Shown here: piece after piece, positions 44,728 to 52,697 of the stretch
How the letters are laid out: each line of letters begins with the position of its first letter
Position numbering within the stretch: the stretch's first letter is position 1
DNA from: an uncultured Eubacteriales bacterium
Lineage (GTDB): Bacteria > Bacillota > Clostridia > Oscillospirales > Acutalibacteraceae
Length of the DNA: 55,271 nucleotides
Reading direction: 5' to 3'
Assembly (NCBI GenBank): GCA_900315605.1
Contig: OMZU01000006.1
Coordinates: 1 to 55,271, forward strand
Position numbers and translations under genes: made by a program
The notes under the pieces: generated by a model
The model's input: the letters and a program-made list of their open reading frames with translations, nothing else
Databases searched by the model: none
What the model was told of the DNA's origin: nothing

Positions 44728-45324
44728 CTATTCATAGATTTCGCTTTCTTTTTGCAATTGCTTCATATTTCGTCGCGCCTTGGCGGTCAGCATGATAGTA
44801 TACGCGCACATACCGATATATATAGCTACGAATATAAAAAACAACACGCAGAAAACATCTAAAATGACCGGAGCCTCGGGAACGGTCATTTTTTCCCCAA
44901 GGATAAGGACGCAATCCAAAATGAGTAAAATTGACAATATGATAAAAACAATACTAAGAGTGCGAAAACGATGATATATTCTTTTTGCACTGTCGATTTT
45001 TTCGGGTGCTTCACAAACAAATTCGGGCGAGACTTCAGCCTTTTTACCTGTAAGATAAAGTATGTCGCCAAAACCGTCCATTGTATGCGGTATGGCTTGG
45101 TAACCGCACTGAGCAGCAAATGAAGAAATCTCCAAAATCTTCTCCTTTGCTGTAGCATGAAGTATCGTAAAATACTCATCCGGCTCGGTCTTTTCAAAGA
45201 TGTAAAGGCAGCCGCCCTTGATATACACAAGCTTCCAGCCTTCCTTGTTCATCTTATTGATAAACTCAAGCTCCTTGTCAAGCGAAAAAAACAATTTAAA
45301 TTTTTTGATATTTACATTATCCAT
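44728..45324 (-). CDS. DUF2812-type membrane protein
   Basis: 198 aa from ATG 45324 behind GGGGGG. N-terminal soluble DUF2812-like domain (KFKLFFSLDKELEFINKMNK then EGWKLVYIKGGCLYIFEK), followed by two membrane spans at about 125-148 and 155-180. DUF2812 genes sit with padR regulators across Firmicutes, but the function is unknown. Its start is 4 bases past the padR stop. Confidence 0.85.
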   Translation of the reverse strand: MDNVNIKKFKLFFSLDKELEFINKMNKEGWKLVYIKGGCLYIFEKTEPDEYFTILHATAKEKILEISSFAAQCGYQAIPHTMDGFGDILYLTGKKAEVSPEFVCEAPEKIDSAKRIYHRFRTLSIVFIILSILLILDCVLILGEKMTVPEAPVILDVFCVLFFIFVAIYIGMCAYTIMLTAKARRNMKQLQKESEIYE

Positions 45325-45328
45325 AGTA

Positions 45329-45634
45329 TCAGCCCCCCAAGATTTCTTCACCGTTTTTAACAAGCTCCCTGAGTCTTTTGAGCTCGGAGTTTAATGCACT
45401 TCTTCCATCCTCTGTTATGATATATTCCTTTTTGGACGGATCGCTTTTGTATTCCGCAATAAAGCCCTTTGAGAGCAGCGTGTTGATCGCTCCGTAGAGC
45501 GTGCCCGCGCCGATATTCACTCTGTCGTTTGTCAGCTTTTTCACATTCTGCATAATACCATAGCCGTGCATTGGCATAAGCAGTGACAGCAGAATGTAAT
45601 AAACAGGCTCGGTCAGTGCGTTTTGTTTTGACAT
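45329..45634 (-). CDS. PadR-family transcriptional regulator
   Basis: 101 aa. Winged-helix repressor of the PadR family: ALTEPVYYILLSLLMPMHGY then GIMQNVKKLT, and the wing GTLYGAINTLLSKGFIAEYK followed by KKEYIITEDGRSALNSE. GAGGTGAT precedes the ATG. It probably represses its own promoter through three dyads upstream, and so controls the DUF2812 protein. Confidence 0.9.
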   Translation of the reverse strand: MSKQNALTEPVYYILLSLLMPMHGYGIMQNVKKLTNDRVNIGAGTLYGAINTLLSKGFIAEYKSDPSKKEYIITEDGRSALNSELKRLRELVKNGEEILGG

Positions 45635-45646
45635 ATTATCACCTCT

Positions 45647-45739
45647 GTTATCGTTCTCCGATATATCAGCTCATGTTATATCGTGTTCCGATATATCGTA
45701 TGTTGTAATAACTATATCACCTTCCGATATATTTGTCAA
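45647..45739 (-). promoter_or_regulatory. padR promoter with three operator dyads
   Basis: Promoter TTGACA (complement of 45734-45739), 17 bp, TATAGT (complement of 45711-45716). Three 19-bp dyads of the form TATATCG-N5-CGATATA, read on the minus strand: 45713-45731 (within the spacer and -10, one mismatch), 45677-45695 (perfect) and 45647-45665 (imperfect). Centres are 36 and 30 bp apart. Binding by PadR is inferred. Confidence 0.8.
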
Positions 45740-45761
45740 GAGTTTTTCAAAAATATCAAAA

Positions 45762-45792
45762 CCGCCAAGCAGGAAATTTCCCACTTGACGGC
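45762..45792 (-). terminator. hairpin family copy 2, behind the alpha/beta hydrolase gene
   Basis: CCGCCAAGCAGGAAA against TTTCCCACTTGACGG. In minus-strand RNA all 15 positions pair with three G-U wobbles; plus-strand RNA would have three A-C mismatches, so the minus strand is the functional one. Begins 47 bases past the stop. Confidence 0.8.
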
Positions 45793-45838
45793 TGTTGCTA
45801 TATTTCTGAAATAGAATTTTAATTCCATTCTCTCCTTA

Positions 45839-46801
45839 TTATTTCAAGTTGCATATCTCCTCAAACACTGCCTGCATTCCGTTCATTCCGGGGATATGGG
45901 AACTGTTTGCTATTACTTTGCAGGTGAGATTTGGGTTTTCTGCTTTTTCAACAAAAGACATGATACTCTTGGTTTCGGTGACTAAATCGGTTTCTCCCTG
46001 CAAGATATGATAAGGCACAGATACGCCTTTCAAAGTATCACGCAGATCAAGCTTTGACAGTTCTGTTATCAGGCTTGTATTTTTCATATAACCGTTTTTT
46101 ACAATTGCGATAAAGTCTTTGAATTTATAGTCCGGACTTGTCATGATTCCGCGAATCATTTCTCCGATTTTAGCTTTGGGTTCATTAGGATCGTTGTAGC
46201 CGTAGGTGTATTTTCGTATTGCACTGCTTAGCTTCAAAGCCGAGCTTTTATTAAATGCTTTGGAATCTGCGGCGGTTTTGATCTCGTCTTTTATTTTTTG
46301 GGGTGCTTTTGAATTCATTACCGCGTCTATGGCTTCTTGGCTTTGCATAAGCTGATAAAGCACCTGACCGTATGTTATCACTCCGTCGATCATTTCGGGA
46401 GAACGTTCACAAGCCATGGCAGACAGCACCGAGCCCCAAGACATTCCCAAAAGCCAAAGGGCATTTTTAGGAAATTTTCTTTTTATTTCCTTAATCAGAT
46501 CGGCAGTCATGTTTACAAAATCATTAATGGAAATGTCATCGGGAAGCTTTGCGTTATTGATTCCGCAGCCGAATTGATCCCAAGACACAAGAATACAGTT
46601 ATCGGTAAAATCGGGAAACAAGCCTCTTGCACCAACGCAAAACGGAATAGGCGTACCGGGACCGCCGTGCAGCGTTATAACAACGGGAAGATCATCGGAT
46701 TTACCTTCTATAAGTACCTTCTGCGGATAACCGCCCAAAACGAACTCTTCAATCGTTGATATCTTGTTTGCTTCTATGACTGCTTTTCTTTTTTTATTCA
46801 T
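45839..46801 (-). CDS. alpha/beta hydrolase, proline-iminopeptidase-like
   Basis: 320 aa from ATG 46801 behind GAGGAAG. Oxyanion motif HGGPG at 45-49, SWDQFGCG near 73-80, nucleophile S121 in GMSWGS, and a late histidine in NSSHIPG. The HGGPG and DQxG motifs are those of proline iminopeptidases (S33), but substrate is not established. No signal peptide, so cytoplasmic. Single gene with promoter and terminator of its own. Confidence 0.85.
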   Translation of the reverse strand: MNKKRKAVIEANKISTIEEFVLGGYPQKVLIEGKSDDLPVVITLHGGPGTPIPFCVGARGLFPDFTDNCILVSWDQFGCGINNAKLPDDISINDFVNMTADLIKEIKRKFPKNALWLLGMSWGSVLSAMACERSPEMIDGVITYGQVLYQLMQSQEAIDAVMNSKAPQKIKDEIKTAADSKAFNKSSALKLSSAIRKYTYGYNDPNEPKAKIGEMIRGIMTSPDYKFKDFIAIVKNGYMKNTSLITELSKLDLRDTLKGVSVPYHILQGETDLVTETKSIMSFVEKAENPNLTCKVIANSSHIPGMNGMQAVFEEICNLK

Positions 46802-46849
46802 CAAGCTTCCTCGTTTCAATTAGTTGTTTTTTGGTTTTTGTTTATATAA

Positions 46850-46878
46850 ATTTTACCATAAATCATAAATATTAGCAA
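46850..46878 (-). promoter_or_regulatory. promoter of the alpha/beta hydrolase gene
   Basis: TTGCTA (complement of 46873-46878), 17-bp spacer, TAAAAT (complement of 46850-46855), 48 bases before the start. Confidence 0.65.
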
Positions 46879-46886
46879 TAGAAAAA

Positions 46887-46916
46887 CCGCCAAGCAGGAA
46901 AATTCCCGCTTGACGG
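46887..46916 (-). terminator. hairpin family copy 3, behind the anti-sigma gene
   Basis: CCGCCAAGCAGGAA against TTCCCGCTTGACGG; fully paired in minus-strand RNA with two G-U wobbles and followed by UUUUUC. 52 bases past the stop. Confidence 0.85.
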
Positions 46917-46968
46917 CTTGAATAATTATTTGGCTTCAAAACAAAATTGTACGTTCGTCGGAACCACC

Positions 46969-47598
46969 TTACTCCGAGAAGAATTCTTCTGAATGTTCTT
47001 CGTCAGATAAAACGATTTTATATTCATCCACTGTGCCGGTGATCGTAAACTTTATTTTGTTGTGGTTATCAACGTCAACGGTGAACTCGGCGTGACCGTC
47101 GGAGAAATCTTCGGTAATATCCTCGCGTATATCTGCCGATATCCAGCTTAAATATACTCTGTTTGATTTCTGAACGACCTTCGGTTCTTTCTCAGCAACA
47201 CATATTTCAATATCTGAATTAGGGTCTATCGCATATTGACCGTCACCTTCGATCCCTTCTTTTATACCGTTTCCGTAATCAATAATAAGTTTCTGAGAAC
47301 CAAACTCGCCGTTTTCGTCATACTTGTCGATCAGCCTTGCATTGTATTCGCCGCCGTTGACGGTTGCGGTCACAAGATGTTCTATCCAAGTCGCTCCCGT
47401 AGCGGCATAAACAACAGCATTGCTCGCTATCAATAAAATCATTATTGCCGCTGCAACATAGATCACTTTTCTGATGACATAGATTTTCTTTTTTGTTTTA
47501 TTTTCAGTCATATTCTGCAACTTCATTATCAGCTCATCAGATGCGTGAACCTCGTCAAGCACGCTTTGGTAAAGCTCGTGTGTATTCTTATTATTCAT
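46969..47598 (-). CDS. single-span membrane protein, probable anti-sigma factor
   Basis: 209 aa from ATG 47598 behind GGGGAGG. A cytoplasmic N-terminal segment of about 44 residues (LYQSVLDEVHASDELIMKLQ), a membrane span at 45-66, and an acidic extracytoplasmic domain rich in beta-strand pattern (HAEFTVDVDNHNKIKFTITG). The start overlaps the sigma factor gene by 8 bases, the classic arrangement of an ECF sigma and its membrane anti-sigma. No zinc-binding ASD (HxxxCxxC) motif is seen, so the sigma-binding part is of another type. The signal sensed is unknown. Confidence 0.7.
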   Translation of the reverse strand: MNNKNTHELYQSVLDEVHASDELIMKLQNMTENKTKKKIYVIRKVIYVAAAIMILLIASNAVVYAATGATWIEHLVTATVNGGEYNARLIDKYDENGEFGSQKLIIDYGNGIKEGIEGDGQYAIDPNSDIEICVAEKEPKVVQKSNRVYLSWISADIREDITEDFSDGHAEFTVDVDNHNKIKFTITGTVDEYKIVLSDEEHSEEFFSE

Positions 47599-48073
47599 AT
47601 AGCCACGCCTCCCCAAGTTTATCCTTTAGCATTTTTCTTGCTCTCATCAGTCTTGTTTGCACATTACTCTCCGATATTCCGAGAACAGAGGCAATTTCAT
47701 CACATTGATAGCTTTCGTAATAGTACAGATGTAAAACCATACTGTATTTTTCCGGAAGCTTCATAATCTCGGCAAAGATCTCATTTTTTTCAGAGTCTAT
47801 GTACTCAGGCTCTTTATCCAGATCGTTGAAAGAAACAACTTTCTTTCGCCAAAAAGAACGCCAAAGCGATTTGCTTTCATTCGCTGCGACCCTGATAAGC
47901 CATTTTCTGATATGATCGTCGTTCTCAAAATCAGCTTCACTTTTCAGCAGCTTCATAAAAGTGTTCTGCGTGATATCCTCTGCGTCACTTTTATTCTTGC
48001 AAAAGCTCAATGCCGAACGGAATACAACATCAGCGTATTTATCAACTATTCTGTTGAATTCGGAAGAGTCCAC
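47591..48073 (-). CDS. ECF-type RNA polymerase sigma factor
   Basis: About 160 aa. Region 2 (VVFRSALSFCKNKSDAEDI then TQNTFMKLL) and region 4 (LPEKYSMVLHLYYYESYQCD then EIASVLGISESNVQTRLMRA) are both complete. The GTG at 48073 fits best because GGGAG lies 8 bases upstream; an ATG at 48079 and longer starts are possible. A TATAAT lies upstream (about 48107) without a good -35. It directs a regulon that cannot be told here and is coupled to the membrane protein behind it. Confidence 0.9.
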   Translation of the reverse strand: MDSSEFNRIVDKYADVVFRSALSFCKNKSDAEDITQNTFMKLLKSEADFENDDHIRKWLIRVAANESKSLWRSFWRKKVVSFNDLDKEPEYIDSEKNEIFAEIMKLPEKYSMVLHLYYYESYQCDEIASVLGISESNVQTRLMRARKMLKDKLGEAWLYE

Positions 48074-48203
48074 AAACATCACTCCCATCTTAGGTATAAA
48101 ACATAGAGTATTATACTTCATTTTTTTGTTCTTGAAAAGCTCTTCATTAATACAACGCTTTGAAATATAAAAATATCACAAAATTTTTTAAAAAAATTTA
48201 AAA

Positions 48204-48238
48204 TGCCGCCAAGCAGGAAAATATCCCACTTGGCGGCA
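48204..48238 (-). terminator. hairpin family copy 4, behind the DUF3021 gene
   Basis: TGCCGCCAAGCAGGA against TCCCACTTGGCGGCA, 5-nt loop, fully paired in minus-strand RNA with two wobbles. It starts 11 bases past the stop and is followed by a U-rich stretch. Confidence 0.85.
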
Positions 48239-48249
48239 TAAAATAATAA

Positions 48250-48714
48250 TCAGCTATTTACAGCATTTGATTTGACTTTGTCGTTGATCGCCCGGATTTT
48301 TTTCTTCATAGCAAAGTACTGACTGAACCAGATGAAGAAATAGATAAAGAAGAAAATAGCGATATAGCCCGCTATACCCCAAAAGCTATGCGGCATCCAG
48401 TACATACAGTATGCAATTGGCAACATTGATACGGAAATGACAAGGCAGTGAATAACCGTTTTCTTCAAAAGGCTCCAGTTTTCCACTTCCCAAATAGCCG
48501 ACGCTCCGCCGAAAGCAGCTCCGTATATCAGAGAGCATATTGTCTGAATGACAACTGCATTCAGTTCATTGCCGCAAAGAGCAGTCAGCTGCGGTACGAC
48601 CGGATAATACTCTCCCTTGTTAATGATTACCGAAATGATAAGCGTGATAAAAAAGCTGATGCTCAAACCGATAGGCGCACCGATCAGGCAGCGTTTAATA
48701 ATTTTCTTTTTCAT
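48250..48714 (-). CDS. DUF3021 membrane protein
   Basis: 154 aa, four membrane spans (about 8-30, 52-70, 85-105, 112-135) with the family pattern RCLIGAPIGLSISFFITLII and CSLIYGAAFGGASAIWEVEN. DUF3021 proteins are encoded directly behind LytTR regulators and restrain them in streptococcal relatives (HdrM/BrsM type). Its start lies 10 bases past the LytTR gene stop. Confidence 0.88.
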   Translation of the reverse strand: MKKKIIKRCLIGAPIGLSISFFITLIISVIINKGEYYPVVPQLTALCGNELNAVVIQTICSLIYGAAFGGASAIWEVENWSLLKKTVIHCLVISVSMLPIAYCMYWMPHSFWGIAGYIAIFFFIYFFIWFSQYFAMKKKIRAINDKVKSNAVNS

Positions 48715-48724
48715 AATTGACCTC

Positions 48725-49165
48725 CTATAAACCTAAGACCTGTTTGATTTTTGACACATAGCGTCTTGAAACATAAGTGGACGTATTGTCAGACAATGTA
48801 ACGCAGATCGTACCGGACAAACTCAGATCAAAGTTGCGTACCTTTTTAAGATTGATGATCTCAGAGTTGGAAATGCGCACAAAGCTGTGCTTGGTCAGTT
48901 GTTCCTCAAGCTCGTATAATCTTTGTCTGAGTACATATTCTTTCTTGTTGACTGTGGCAAAAGTCTTGCCGCCCTCTGCATAAATACGGATAATGTCCTC
49001 CGGCGATAAGATCTCAGCTAAATCATTGTAAAAGCCGGTGATCACTTCAGGCGTTTTTGATGAAAGCGTGTTGAGTATATCTTTGATTTCATCAGTTACC
49101 TTGTCGGTAATGATAATCAACTTAGGCTCAACACAGTTTTCATCGATTTTGATTTCTACCTGCAT
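48725..49165 (-). CDS. LytTR-domain transcriptional regulator
   Basis: 146 aa from ATG 49165 behind AAAGGAGG. N-terminal half has no receiver domain; the LytTR DNA-binding domain fills about 55-146: IIRIYAEGGKTFATVNKKEY, LEEQLTKHSFVRISNSEIIN and LKKVRNFDLSLSGTICVTLS. A stand-alone LytTR activator with a DUF3021 partner matches the LytTR regulatory system (LRS) of streptococci. Direct repeats upstream are likely its own binding sites. Confidence 0.9.
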   Translation of the reverse strand: MQVEIKIDENCVEPKLIIITDKVTDEIKDILNTLSSKTPEVITGFYNDLAEILSPEDIIRIYAEGGKTFATVNKKEYVLRQRLYELEEQLTKHSFVRISNSEIINLKKVRNFDLSLSGTICVTLSDNTSTYVSRRYVSKIKQVLGL

Positions 49166-49190
49166 TGTGTTTTCCTCCTTTGCTGAAAAC

Positions 49191-49260
49191 AGTATATCAC
49201 ACACAGAGAATCAAATCTACTGTTTTTCAATAAGTGGTCGGTTTTTAAATATAAGTGGTC
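49191..49260 (-). promoter_or_regulatory. LytTR promoter with two direct-repeat boxes
   Basis: TATACT at the complement of 49191-49196 has no good -35 box at 17 bp (TAGATT). Upstream lie two identical 10-mers GACCACTTAT (complement of 49230-49239 and 49251-49260), 21 bp apart, near -50 and -70. That is two helical turns, as LytTR activators use, and the weak -35 fits activator dependence. Confidence 0.75.
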
Positions 49261-49277
49261 AACATATAAAATAGCAA

Positions 49278-49309
49278 GCCGCCAAGCAGGAATCATCCCG
49301 CTTGGCGGC
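49278..49309 (-). terminator. hairpin family copy 5, behind the racemase gene
   Basis: GCCGCCAAGCAGGA against TCCCGCTTGGCGGC, 4-nt loop. It lies 117 bases past the racemase stop and directly upstream of the LytTR boxes. Confidence 0.8.
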
Positions 49310-49425
49310 GTTGATTATTATTCTAATAAGGAAATTTATTCTCGCACAAAGCGTGTCTATATAAGCAACATTCCAACAATACATTTTTGCGACACAACCG
49401 GCGATAGAGATTCTAATTCACTAAT

Positions 49426-50124
49426 TTATTCTTTCATCGCTGCAAGTCTGATAAGTTCCCTGATATGAATGTCAACACTGTCCAAACACGGCAAAGCAGC
49501 GTTTGTATCACTAAGGAGCAACGGCAATTCAGTACAGCCAAGGATAACAGACTCTATACCATATTGAGTGCGCATCCTGTCTATAATGGCATTAAACTCC
49601 TGTAATGTCGATTTTTTCACGATACCTATCTCAAGCTCTTCTAAAATTCTTTTTGCGATAAGTTCTCTGTCCTCTTTGCACGGAACAAATACATCTATAC
49701 CAACACTCATCAGATCCTTTTTCATATAATCCTGTTCCATTGTAAACATAGTACCCAGAAGTCCGACTTTTCTATATCCTCTACGTACAGCTTCATCACA
49801 CACTGCCTTCGGAATACTGACAAGCGACACGTTAGTATTCTTTTCTATCTCGTCAAATACTATGTGCATCGTTCCGGCTGTGAGCGTAATGATCTCACAA
49901 CCGGATTGTTTTAGCAGGTTTACCTTTTCAGAAAGATATGATGAAAGCACTCCATATTTTCCGCCTGAAACATAGTCCCATGCTTTCCGAAAATTGACGC
50001 TTTCAATGGCAATATCCGGCATTTCTTTTCCGCCAGTAAGATAATCAATTCTTGAATTCAATTCCTTATAATACATCAGCGTTGACTCAGGTCCCGTTCC
50101 GCCGACTAAACCTATTTTTTTCAT
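49426..50124 (-). CDS. aspartate/glutamate racemase-family protein
   Basis: 232 aa from ATG 50124 behind AGAGG. Cofactor-independent racemase fold: GLVGGTGPESTLMYYKELN at the N-terminus and the second catalytic cysteine in ILGCTELPLL. The first catalytic motif, usually CNT, reads AGT in ITLTAGTMH, so the first cysteine is missing. E. coli L-Asp/Glu racemase also lacks it (Thr instead). One-way racemisation or loss of activity are both possible. It lies 22 bases behind the DJ-1 gene. Confidence 0.85.
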   Translation of the reverse strand: MKKIGLVGGTGPESTLMYYKELNSRIDYLTGGKEMPDIAIESVNFRKAWDYVSGGKYGVLSSYLSEKVNLLKQSGCEIITLTAGTMHIVFDEIEKNTNVSLVSIPKAVCDEAVRRGYRKVGLLGTMFTMEQDYMKKDLMSVGIDVFVPCKEDRELIAKRILEELEIGIVKKSTLQEFNAIIDRMRTQYGIESVILGCTELPLLLSDTNAALPCLDSVDIHIRELIRLAAMKE

Positions 50125-50146
50125 ATTTACCTCTGAAGAGTCGTTA

Positions 50147-50728
50147 TTATTCAAAAACATCACATTCCTTATTGCTGTTCCAAAAATACTCTATATCGAA
50201 AGCGATTTGTTTAGCTTTTTCAATTCCAAACAAATCGCTGATAAAACCGAGCGACATATCCATCCCTGCGGAAACGCCCGAAGAAGTATAATACTTTTCA
50301 TCAACAACCCAGCGTGCTTTTTTGATCCAATTGACATTTTGAGAAATGGATCTCACCCAATCAAACGCTTTCTTGTTCGAGGTAGCGTTTCGTTTGTCAA
50401 GTACGCCTGATTTAGCTAACAATGCCGATCCCGTACAAATTGATAGCACGTTTTCTGCTCTATCACAAAGATTTCGCAATGTTTTGATAAACAATTCATT
50501 CGACACAAGACTTCTTGTTCCCTGACCGCCGGGAACAACTACAATGCTGTTTGGAGCGATTCCAGTTATTGATTCAGTTTGAGTGTAGAAGCCTTGTTTG
50601 CTTTTAATCATTCCGCCTGATAAGGAAATGTAATGCAATTTTACCTTTTCAATTCGTGATAAGATTTCAACCGGACCAAAAACATCAAGCGTTTCAAAAT
50701 CTTCAAATAAAAGAAAGTATATATCCAT
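50147..50728 (-). CDS. DJ-1/PfpI-family protein
   Basis: 193 aa. Class I glutamine-amidotransferase-like fold with the nucleophile elbow C98 in SICTGSALLAKSG and the acid E21 in DVFGPVEILS. These two residues define the DJ-1/PfpI/isonitrile-hydratase group. The stretch YTSSGVSAGMDMSLGFI is typical of the regulator-like AraC-fused branch, here without the AraC part. Substrate unknown. Operon with the racemase. Confidence 0.88.
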   Translation of the reverse strand: MDIYFLLFEDFETLDVFGPVEILSRIEKVKLHYISLSGGMIKSKQGFYTQTESITGIAPNSIVVVPGGQGTRSLVSNELFIKTLRNLCDRAENVLSICTGSALLAKSGVLDKRNATSNKKAFDWVRSISQNVNWIKKARWVVDEKYYTSSGVSAGMDMSLGFISDLFGIEKAKQIAFDIEYFWNSNKECDVFE

Positions 50729-50767
50729 GAAGAGTACCGCCTTGGAGGTTTTACAAATAATTTCTCA

Positions 50768-51223
50768 TTATAATTTGAACTGCATAAAGTTATTGTTTTT
50801 CTCAAAGCCAAAATCAGAGTATAACAGAACACCCATATCGGAAGCGGTGATTTGAACGGTGCCGCACCCCTGTTTTCGGGCTTCGACAACTACCTTTGAA
50901 AGCAATGTCTTTGCGATACCTTTCCTTCGATAGGCTTTATCTGTAAACATACTTGACAACAGTCCGATTTTACCGCTTGGGCAACCGAAATACGGCGGCT
51001 TTTCCACGATAGACATTCCGCTTGTGCCGATAATCCTATCGTTATCTAAAGCAAGCCACGAGATAAACGTACCGTCTGACAAATGACGAAGATAATAATC
51101 TCTTAAAGTAGGCTCAAGGTCAATTTCATCCTTTGCACCTTCCTCACGCAGTTGATGAATGCGCATTTTAATGAATGTATCAAGATCATTTTCTGTTAGT
51201 TTTCTGTATGTAATGGTCATCAT
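50768..51223 (-). CDS. GNAT-family N-acetyltransferase
   Basis: 151 aa. Acetyl-CoA-binding motif A: LLSSMFTDKAYRRKGIAKTL, where RRKGIA is the pyrophosphate loop. N-terminal YRKLTENDLDTFIKMRIHQL is typical. Substrate unknown. Its ATG begins on the base after the stop of the broken HAD gene, with AGGTGAG as ribosome binding site, so it belongs to the same transcript. Confidence 0.88.
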   Translation of the reverse strand: MMTITYRKLTENDLDTFIKMRIHQLREEGAKDEIDLEPTLRDYYLRHLSDGTFISWLALDNDRIIGTSGMSIVEKPPYFGCPSGKIGLLSSMFTDKAYRRKGIAKTLLSKVVVEARKQGCGTVQITASDMGVLLYSDFGFEKNNNFMQFKL

Positions 51224-51808
51224 CTCACCTAAATAATTCTGTTATCTCCGCTAAATTATTGACTATATAATCGGGTTGTTCTTCTACTGTTTTCGGCTCT
51301 GCGTAACTGCCGAACCCTTGTTTGATCCACACGGTTGTCATTCCGATTTTGTTAGCCGGGATAATATCGTTGTCGATTCTGTCGCCGACCATTAAGCAAT
51401 TTGGAAAATCCGCAAATCGGGCTTTGCTACGCCCTCCTCGGCAGAGGCGATAACAAGATTAATGTATTGATGTACATTGAAATCCATTAATCTTTGCTCA
51501 GTTCCGAAATCCTGATTTGCTATTATCCCGATTTTATATTTTTGGCTGAGCCTTTGCAATAATTCTTTTGTTTCGGGGTACAGGACTTCTAAATCATGAC
51601 GCCACGCAGGAACCTTCACTCCGTAATCTTTTGCTACCGACATAATCGGTCTTGGGTCAGTTTGAGCACGCTGTATAACCTTTGCGACAAACTCATTTTT
51701 GTCGATATTATTACTTTGCGTTATTTCCTCGATTCTGTTTTCATAGACTGCGCTTTCGTCAACCAACGTTGAGCCTATATCAAAGAAAATCCATTTCGGT
51801 TTATTCAT
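51224..51808 (-). pseudogene. HAD-family hydrolase with internal deletion and frameshift
   Basis: The first 138 codons (51808 to 51392) have HAD motif I FFDIGSTLVDE, motif II-like GIIANQD, and motif III GVAKPDLRIFQIA, then a stop. The rest, MVGDRIDNDIIPANKIGMTT followed by VWIKQGFGSYAEPKTVEEQPD, continues in another frame and ends at 51224. A typical HAD needs about ten residues between FQIA and the LMVGDR motif IV, so a short deletion has removed them and shifted the frame. Both halves are otherwise well preserved, so the loss is recent (or an assembly error). Confidence 0.8.
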
Positions 51809-51814
51809 ATAGTA

Positions 51815-52627
51815 TTATTTCAACCTTCCATAAGCATTTCTTATTACCCCACCCGAAAGAATATACTTTTTCATATTTCTTTGCAAAGAGGTATTTTCGG
51901 GAAGCATAGCATAATCAGTTGATTTTGTATTATACAACCATTCGATAAAATCTGTCCCGATTTCACCCTCGTTGAAGATCTCAAATCGGTTTTGAAAGCT
52001 AAGTATATTTGAGCTATCTTTTAGCATTTTCCTTAACTGTTTATCCAAAAGCCAAGAGTGACAACGATATTCAGCATTTGACAGTTCACGATAATATGCA
52101 GCGAAAAAGTGCTTTGCACTGGCTAAAGAGTCATCAATAGCAAAAGGTGAGAAGTCAACGTTCGACGGAATATGAATTCCAATGACAATATCATCGCCAA
52201 TATGCTTCATTTCATATTCTAACTCACCGATTCTGAACAGGTGACATCCTGCCTGACGAGTCGTCCACCAATAGCGGTCAAAAAACAGCTTACCTGTCAT
52301 TTTATAGGTTTCGTCAATAAAGCGAGGATAACACTTCATTGTGGCGAAGTAAATCTCATCGCTGATACCTTTTTCTCTGTAAATATCGTACACATCCACA
52401 GATGCTTTCAGCATACAGGCAAGGATCTTTATATTATCGGTATCCTCGCCGAGTATTGTTTGAAGCTCTGCCAATGCATCAGACATCTTTTCGTAATTCT
52501 GAAAATCTCTTAATTGATTGGTCACTGTTGAAAAATCAAAATCATTTGCAAACTCAATTACGCAAGATTTGATTTCGGGTTGCAGATTGATTTTATCACA
52601 TAAGGTTAAAATATTCATATTCTTCAT
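51815..52627 (-). CDS. NAT_N/GNAT_C-type acyltransferase-domain protein (DUF5596-like)
   Basis: 270 aa. The N-terminal third (ILTLCDKINLQPEIKSCVIE) and the C-terminal domain with FDRYWWTTRQAGCHLFRIGE then LEYEM, followed by IGIHIPSNVDFSPF, match the paired NAT_N and GNAT_C domains of a family annotated as acyltransferase domain-containing. Biochemical role unknown. Starts at 52627 or at 52618 (MNILTL) are both possible; the Shine-Dalgarno is weak. First gene of the 52.6-49.4 kb run, 6 bases before the HAD gene. Confidence 0.72.
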   Translation of the reverse strand: MKNMNILTLCDKINLQPEIKSCVIEFANDFDFSTVTNQLRDFQNYEKMSDALAELQTILGEDTDNIKILACMLKASVDVYDIYREKGISDEIYFATMKCYPRFIDETYKMTGKLFFDRYWWTTRQAGCHLFRIGELEYEMKHIGDDIVIGIHIPSNVDFSPFAIDDSLASAKHFFAAYYRELSNAEYRCHSWLLDKQLRKMLKDSSNILSFQNRFEIFNEGEIGTDFIEWLYNTKSTDYAMLPENTSLQRNMKKYILSGGVIRNAYGRLK

Positions 52628-52697
52628 CTTTCAAATGAATGTATCAAAAATCATATTATCATTTTACCACGAATCCGAAAATATGGCAATAGAAACC

